The notes below the pieces were generated by a model, which did no database searches, was not told the DNA's origin, and worked only from the letters and a program-made list of their open reading frames with translations. Of a stretch of DNA of 64,000 nucleotides, positions 58,569 through 64,000 are shown one piece after another. Position numbers and translations under genes: made by a program. The number at the start of each line of letters is the position of its first letter. The stretch's first letter is position 1. This DNA is from Siderastrea radians (taxonomy: Eukaryota > Cnidaria > Anthozoa > Scleractinia > Rhizangiidae): positions 23,373,201 to 23,437,200 of the forward strand of contig OZ024890.1 of assembly GCA_964017195.1 (NCBI GenBank), read 5' to 3'.

Positions 58569-59329
58569 ACATGCGAGCCAGCGAGCCATGCGAGTCATAG
58601 TGCGAGCCATGCGAGTCATAGTGCGAGCCATGCGAGTCATAGTGCGAGCCATGCGAGTCATAGTGCGAGCCATGCGGGCCATGCGAGTCATAGTGCGAGC
58701 CATGCGAGCCATGCAAGTCAAGAAAAAAATTTTAAAAAAAAATCAATAAAAAAATAAAGAAAAGAAATAAATAAAATAAGTACGCACAAGTATCTACAGG
58801 ACTATAACGAATTCCTGGATTAAAAGAACATTCTTCTTTTGTCCACGTTATGCGCGGCATGGGAAAACTGTCGCAGCCGTGTTCTGACAAGACTAATAGA
58901 GAATGCGTTACTTCCGGTAGTGTATGTAATCTGTAATCTTATTAAATATCTTTTTCATATGTTGATGTTTACATGTATATCCAAAACTCGATTAATCGTT
59001 TTGCAATCAACACAATATACTCGTCTTTGACGCTATTTTTCGTCGAAATGTGCGCTCGTTTGATGTTCCAAGCAGCAAAACACAATGTATACATTGAGCT
59101 TAATTAACACGCAGTGAGTATATTTACGGCATGCAGTACTATTTTACACGTTTTCAGAATCACGAAAGCGTCGCTATTTTTTATTTTATTTTATTTTATT
59201 TATATTGCTCAACAACATGTTTTAAAAACATTTTTTAGCGTTAAAATCATGACTCGCATCCTGGCTCGCCTGACTCGCATGGCTCGCACTGTAACTCGCA
59301 TGACTCGCATGGGTCGCTGGCTCGCACAT
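58569..59329. mobile_element. About 760-bp element bounded by inverted minisatellites
   Basis: The left arm (58569-58720) is a 21-base tandem repeat GCGAGCCATGCGAGTCATAGT. The right arm (59250-59329) is a shorter array of the reverse complement (TGACTCGCATGGCTCGCAC). The outermost bases, CATGCGAGCCAGCGAGCCAT and their complement, pair. The middle is AT-rich and non-coding. The Ser-His-Ala repeat peptide that can be translated from the left arm is an artefact of the array. Confidence 0.7.
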
Positions 59330-59430
59330 TAGGCAGACCCGTTTTGTAAAAGCGTTCACTTTTTCTAGCTATCATATTTCCAACGGTCGCATGTGTATTC
59401 AAAACAGTGTAAAGATGTAAATTCGCTCGT

Positions 59431-59431
59431 T

Positions 59432-59479
<48 letters not shown>
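59431..59479. repeat. AT dinucleotide microsatellite
   Basis: Nearly uninterrupted TA repeat of about 45 bases. Confidence 0.95.
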
Positions 59480-59484
<5 letters not shown>

Positions 59485-59510
59485 ATAATATTACATAAAT
59501 ATATATGTCA

Positions 59511-59915
<405 letters not shown>

Positions 59916-60090
59916 TAGCCTGTTCCAGGCGTTCAGATAGTGGAGCGCGTGCGAAATTTAATAGCGAGCGAAAGAGCGGGAAAAAACGAGGGGAGACTGA
60001 GGAAGAGGGCGAGGGGAACCCTCCCTCTTCCCCTCTTCGCTCGTTATTATTTCGCTCGCGCTCCACTATCTGAACACCTGGAACAGGCTA
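59916..60090. mobile_element. 175-bp MITE with TAGCCTGTTCCAGGCGTTCA ends
   Basis: The left end TAGCCTGTTCCAGGCGTTCA and the following ATAGTGGAGCGCG are inverted at the right end up to 60090 with few mismatches. A half copy of the same element is at 51901-51985 in the right arm of the foldback. Confidence 0.9.
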
Positions 60091-61896
60091 TCTGTAAGTC
60101 TTAGACAAAAGCTGCTCCTTTTCATAAAAGAATATTACACTTCTCTTTGCAAAACTTGCCACTTAACTGTCCGTGGTGCGACATGGGCCTTCGCTTCTAA
60201 ACACGAAGGTGCATTACACATGCAAAAAAGACGTGGCATGCATCATACACTTTCGACACCACCCCATTTTCCAGTTAAATTTGCAAGTGTAACTTTGAAC
60301 TTAGATGCAAAACTTTGTACTCCTTCAAAAATTAGCTACTGTAAATCAGAAATTTTTTAATTTCCAATTTAAAAAGTTGGAAATTGAAGTAATTATATCC
60401 ATTACATAACTGTCAGCCCGTTTAAAGTTAGCTCGTTTAGCGTGTTTTTATTTTACAAAATTCAACGAATGAGTTTGAGTTTCACAGGTTTACCGGCGGT
60501 AGCATTAACCAGTTATGTACGTTAAACTACACATTGTGGAAATAAGATCAAATTTCTGCTCTCTTTCGCTCTCTACTTCTTGCAAACCTTCTTCGGCTGA
60601 CGCATTTTCGAAAGGACTGACTAGTTAAACCTTATAAAATCTATTCTCCGCCAATTAAGATCTTGTCTAGTCTTCCTGGGAAGCTTCCTTTAATTTTTAA
60701 GTGTACCTTTGTGTTTATGCCGGGCAATTTCCGCTAGTCAGTTTTCCCTAATTAATCAAACAATTTGGGTTGGCCTTCTCAATGCCCCCACTGAGTCTTA
60801 CATATGTAAAAATCCAAAAATGAGCACTAACATCAATACTTAAATTTCCAGAGTCAGTCTCTGAATGAGTTAAATTAATTGTAGTTGTATCTTTTAGGGA
60901 AATGGTCAAAACTATTGTACTCAGACAGGACCCACCATTCTGCAAAAAGAACGGTGGTCTCTTCATCTACCCCCCTTCCCCCACCTTAAAAGATGGTGTC
61001 TTGTTTGTATAGCCCCCACTCTATCAGGAGTAGAAACTAAGAAGAAGATTCAAACCTCCCTGTGCCATTTCTCCAGCAATGCAAGCTTCATGCACACCTA
61101 ATATGAAAGTCTCAACTCAAATTTTGAGGCCAATGAATTTTATTCATTTGGCTAGTCAAACAGGTGGTATCTTGCATAGCCCCCCTACCCCTACACAAGG
61201 TGGGTCCTCATCGAGTACACTTGTTATGACCACTCCCTTAAGTATTTCTTGTGGTCATGTCAGTGTTTTTCAGTATTTTATATAATAATTGATTTTTGTA
61301 ACTTTGTCGCCGCTGTTTTGACCTTGGATTCTTCTTGGGAGACACGGAGTAAAGATGGCTGCTCGTCCAAACTTACTGATTTGTGCTCGCCACGAGACTT
61401 GAAACTGTGTGTTTACAGGAGGTCGATATGTTATTCTTTATGCAGTATGATAACTTACTAATGTCGGTTAGATGAGGGGCGCCAATCATTTACCACCAAA
61501 AATATTCCGTAAGGTTGCTAATCAATAAAATGGAAAATGAAGAAACGAAAAACACTATAATCTACGTCTAAATCTTCAAGAGCGAACTAGAATGATTCAG
61601 AAACTGGTTAATTTGTATAAAATCTAGGACATAGCAAAAGTAAAGAACGACTTAGATCCCCAGGAGGTATATCCTCCGACGACTTTTGGTTTATAGTGAG
61701 ACCACAGCTTCATACCCTATCCCTGCTTAAAACTGATAGAAATTATGATTTTCTATTGCTTTAGTTATACTTAAAATCTTAAATCTTTTACCTTTTCAGG
61801 CAAAAACAGCAGAAACCTAAACGCGATATCAGGCCAAAACAACTAACCGAAACTAGACCTACTGGGGCCGTAAGTAACACACGTTTGCTTGCTTAC
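60091..61896. other. Putative intron; contains a pair of related repeats
   Basis: Sequences near 60898-60945 and 61190-61240 are related in inverted orientation (both contain GGACCCACC and a TGTACTC/GAGTACA string), and CTTG...ATAGCCCCC occurs near 60999 and 61171. This suggests a degraded MITE of about 350 bp. A minus-strand frame at 60748-60966 begins after a CAG but lacks the cysteine pattern of a second EGF, so I do not call it an exon. Confidence 0.4.
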
Positions 61897-62011
61897 TTGT
61901 TTCACAATTTCCCCCAGTGAATCCTGTTTCACAAAGGCATTTGTGAGTATCATCGTGGTACGAAGGAACGCAAAAACCACCGTTTTGGCAAGGTTTCTTC
62001 AAGCAAGGAGT
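61897..62011 (-). CDS. EGF-like domain exon
   Basis: A 115-base minus-strand exon between TTGTTTTCAG and GTAAGC reads TPCLKKPCQNGGFCVPSYHD, then DTHKCLCETGFTGGNCET. It has all six EGF cysteines and the NGG and GFTG signatures. Its start is in phase 0 and its end in phase 1, so it can precede the phase 1 EGF exon at 59552-59665, giving an Asn at the junction. It lacks the calcium-binding D-x-D start. The upstream neighbour (to the right) was not found before the hAT fragment at 63.2 kb. No start codon or signal peptide for this gene is visible in the window. Confidence 0.8.
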
Positions 62012-62257
62012 CTGAAAACAACAAAGACTAGAGCGGTAAGAATTGACAATTAATTAAGGTCATTACACTCAGTATCAGAGCCTAATGCTGCAATTAAACC
62101 TTAATAAATCAGCTCGCCTGATTTTTGGATAAAGCCCTAAAGTTTAGGCGTGGTCATAAGCAATACGTTACAGTGGTATCCCTTATTATGCTTTACAAGG
62201 TGGATTTTCTAACTTTTGAGAATGCTGATTGGATGAAATGCGAAAAGTGTGATCATT
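62012..62257. other. No gene recognised
   Basis: Non-coding flank upstream of the EGF exon. Confidence 0.4.
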
Positions 62258-62737
62258 ATGCGCCGATCAATTCGAAACTTCAACATCCCCCCCCCCCGGG
62301 AATACCCCGGGCATTTGACTGTGCATCGTGCTCGGGGAGGGGGGAATTTGAACGTTGCGTTGGAAGGGCGGGAAATTTGAACCAGATTTATCTCTTGTTC
62401 TGACATAATACGCCCGTGAGTTTTTTTCCAGTTTTTGCAGGGTTTGACGGATTTACAAGATAGTTTGGCCTTTTTTAGTGAATACCTCTTTGAAAAGGGT
62501 CTTTAATACAGTTTGAAGGTGTCATTACGGCAGTATCTCTCTTTGAAAGGCCGTAAAGTGTTTGATTAAAAACGAAATTTGTCTTTGAGGAGAGGTAGCT
62601 CAGTACTAATTGGTGGGGCATTTGAACGGCTTTTTTGCCCCGAGGGGAGGGAATTTGAACAAGCCGATCTTCAAAAGTTCAAATGCCCGGGGGGTTGCCC
62701 GGGGGGGGATGTTGAACTTTCGAATTGATCGGCGCAT
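62258..62737. mobile_element. 480-bp MITE with ATGCGCCGATCAATTCGAA ends
   Basis: ATGCGCCGATCAATTCGAAA at 62258 is inverted at the right end up to 62737. Pairing continues through the CTTCAACATCCCCCC stretch and on to the GGGCATTTGA region, about 65 bases in all. Poly-C/poly-G at the arms makes the inner boundaries fuzzy. Non-coding. Confidence 0.9.
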
Positions 62738-63123
62738 TATATGCTACACAAGGTGGTTCTGGCCTTTTCGTCTGAGAGTACTTTCCTGCGATGCTGTTTT
62801 AATAATGTTTGCGAAGAGAAATTTACTTCTATGAGCCGCTAACGTTTATTTGTCACGGAATAAGTTCGAAGCTCTATAAAAAGTTCGAACCCAGGAATCA
62901 TATTATAAGTCTGTCAAGTATGATCGTCCAGGCGAGTGTAGCCCTGAGAAGCACTGTTTGCGGTGACATCACTGACGTTTCGACAACCTGAGCGGAAGTC
63001 TGACTTTGATGATGACAATCATTTATATTTTTATAATTTTGACTGATCACGATCTTTTTTGATCCAACGTTGAGCCAGGTTGATCGTACACGGTTTTTGC
63101 AGTGGTTTTATACCTTAACTTCG

Positions 63124-63125
<2 letters not shown>
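62738..63125. other. No gene recognised
   Basis: Non-coding sequence. Confidence 0.4.

Positions 63126-63130
<5 letters not shown>

Positions 63131-63171
<41 letters not shown>
63131..63171. repeat. AAT trinucleotide microsatellite
   Basis: Uninterrupted AAT repeat of about 40 bases, adjacent to the hAT fragment. Confidence 0.95.
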
Positions 63172-63172
<1 letters not shown>

Positions 63173-63190
63173 CAGTAATAATAATTTTCG

Positions 63191-63490
63191 CTAATCGCCC
63201 TCGCAAAATAACAGAGGCGGCGGAGCGTTTTGAAACGTGGGGGGGGGGGGGAGCTCATCGTACACCAAGCCAAGGGCATTCCCTCCTTTGCGTAGTTCGT
63301 TGGCATAAGCGAACCTCTCTGCAATCTTAACAGTGTCCAGTGCGTCCGTAATCGATTTGTGACAATGCATAATAAGGAAGTTGTTTAGACGATCCTGCTT
63401 CATGTTGCTTCTTTGGTAGTTCTTGAACCGTCGGAGGACAGAAAATGTGCGCTCTGAAGTCCCCGATTCCACAGGTAATGTCAAATACAA
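63191..63490 (-). pseudogene. hAT transposase C-terminal dimerisation fragment
   Basis: The minus-strand frame reads TLPVESGTSERTFSVLRRFK, then NYQRSNMKQDRLNNFLIMHC, the hAT-C dimerisation signature (a P-x-S/T-S-x-x-x-E-R-x-F-S core and R-x-x-M-x-x-x-R-L-x-x-L) as in ZMYM1-like hAT transposases. It ends at a stop after a proline-rich tail. The BED finger and RNase-H-like catalytic core are absent, and there is no ATG at the left of the fragment, so it is a truncated relic or the last piece of an element running off the window. Confidence 0.8.
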
Positions 63491-64000
63491 ACCGCTTCTG
63501 TCTAGTTCAGTGGAAAAATCCAGCAGTTAATTGGCTTCTCGAACACAGGCCGGAGTTGTTCAAAAAAAGTCCTACAACATATTATTTCGCCAAGCGCGAC
63601 TCTAATGAAATGATCTGTGAAAAGATCTTGAGACTGAATATTTTGCCAAACCAATTTTATGCTGCGCTAGCGATATTTTCGGCACCGAAATGTGGGGGGC
63701 TGAGAACCCCAAATTTTCGTTCGGGGGAGATACAGCCCCCCTGCCCCCTTCCCTGCTCCGCCATCTCTGCAAATAAAGCAAAAATGCAGCTCGACAAGTT
63801 CGGACTGAAAGCATATATAGGCGCCGCTGGCAGCCGCTGGTAGCCGCTGTACGGTCCATACATGACCTTGAAGCACAACAGCCAGCTCGAATAGGCTGCG
63901 TGTCCGCTTTTGCTGAAGGAGGAAAAGCGGAGTGCCCGGAGAAAAACCCTCGGAACAGGATCGAGAACCAACACAAACTCAACCAACACTGATATGACGC
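63491..64000. other. Probable transposon flank, no gene recognised
   Basis: C/G-rich stretches around 63690-63760 and overlapping open frames on both strands occur, but none has a domain. It may be the remainder of the hAT element or another insertion cut by the window edge. Confidence 0.35.

Noticed and set aside
58528..58757. Ser-His-Ala or His-Gly-Ser repeat peptides on both strands
   Set aside because: Both are translations of the 21-base minisatellite, with no start context or flanking coding signal.
60748..60966. Possible exon after a CAG with an NGGSC motif
   Set aside because: Only one cysteine fits the EGF pattern, and the sequence overlaps a degraded repeat that recurs at about 61190.

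Overview
This is a gene-poor, repeat-rich stretch of animal nuclear DNA. The genes have introns with GT-AG boundaries, long AT-rich non-coding spans, many short inverted-repeat (MITE-type) transposons, tRNA-derived SINEs, a LINE relic, a Penelope-like relic with a GIY-YIG domain, and EGF and C-type-lectin exons of the kind shuffled in animal proteins. The repeat style and the secreted domain set suggest a cnidarian, probably an anthozoan such as a coral or anemone. That assignment is inference from general familiarity, not from a database match.

Layout. (1) 0-5.3 kb: first exon of a secreted protein on the minus strand (1135-1531), a 480-bp tandem duplication, otherwise nothing recognised. 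(2) 5.3-42.3 kb: a large tandem duplication. Unit A (about 5.35-21.05 kb) and unit B (about 21.06-42.3 kb) each carry one intact two-exon clan-2-type cytochrome P450 gene (7636-14603 and 23083-28499), then several kb of shared flank, then the degenerate 3' end of an older P450 (20521-20873 and 41886-42205). Unit B has grown through insertions: a 1.9-kb element at 29.5 kb, a SINE-like insert at 32.2 kb, a dead LINE at 34.4-38.6 kb that is split by a 3.1-kb insertion containing a 774-bp spacer-less palindrome, and MITEs. Unit A has its own insertions. The two units therefore serve as each other's empty-site controls. (3) 42.5-46.8 kb: transposon debris and low-complexity DNA. (4) 46.9-62.0 kb: minus-strand exons for two C-type lectin domains (47999-48379 and 46916-47310) and two EGF domains (61897-62011 and 59552-59665). 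Phases at the EGF-EGF, EGF-CTLD and CTLD-CTLD joints are compatible, so these may be one secreted or surface EGF-CTLD gene. Between them lie a 5.2-kb foldback element, a nested pair of inverted-repeat elements, a Penelope relic and a minisatellite-ended element. (5) 62-64 kb: a 480-bp MITE and the C-terminal fragment of a hAT transposase.

How the genes relate: the P450s are predicted ER-anchored monooxygenases. Their divergence is concentrated in the middle of the protein, including the F-G and I-helix regions, while the C-terminus and 3' UTR are nearly identical. This suggests substrate-specificity divergence or partial gene conversion. The lectin/EGF exons are a separate secreted-protein locus. 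I found no prokaryotic-style operon, CRISPR array or defence system. The most distinctive features are the palindrome, the nested inverted-repeat architectures and the natural filled/empty insertion sites between the two P450 units.
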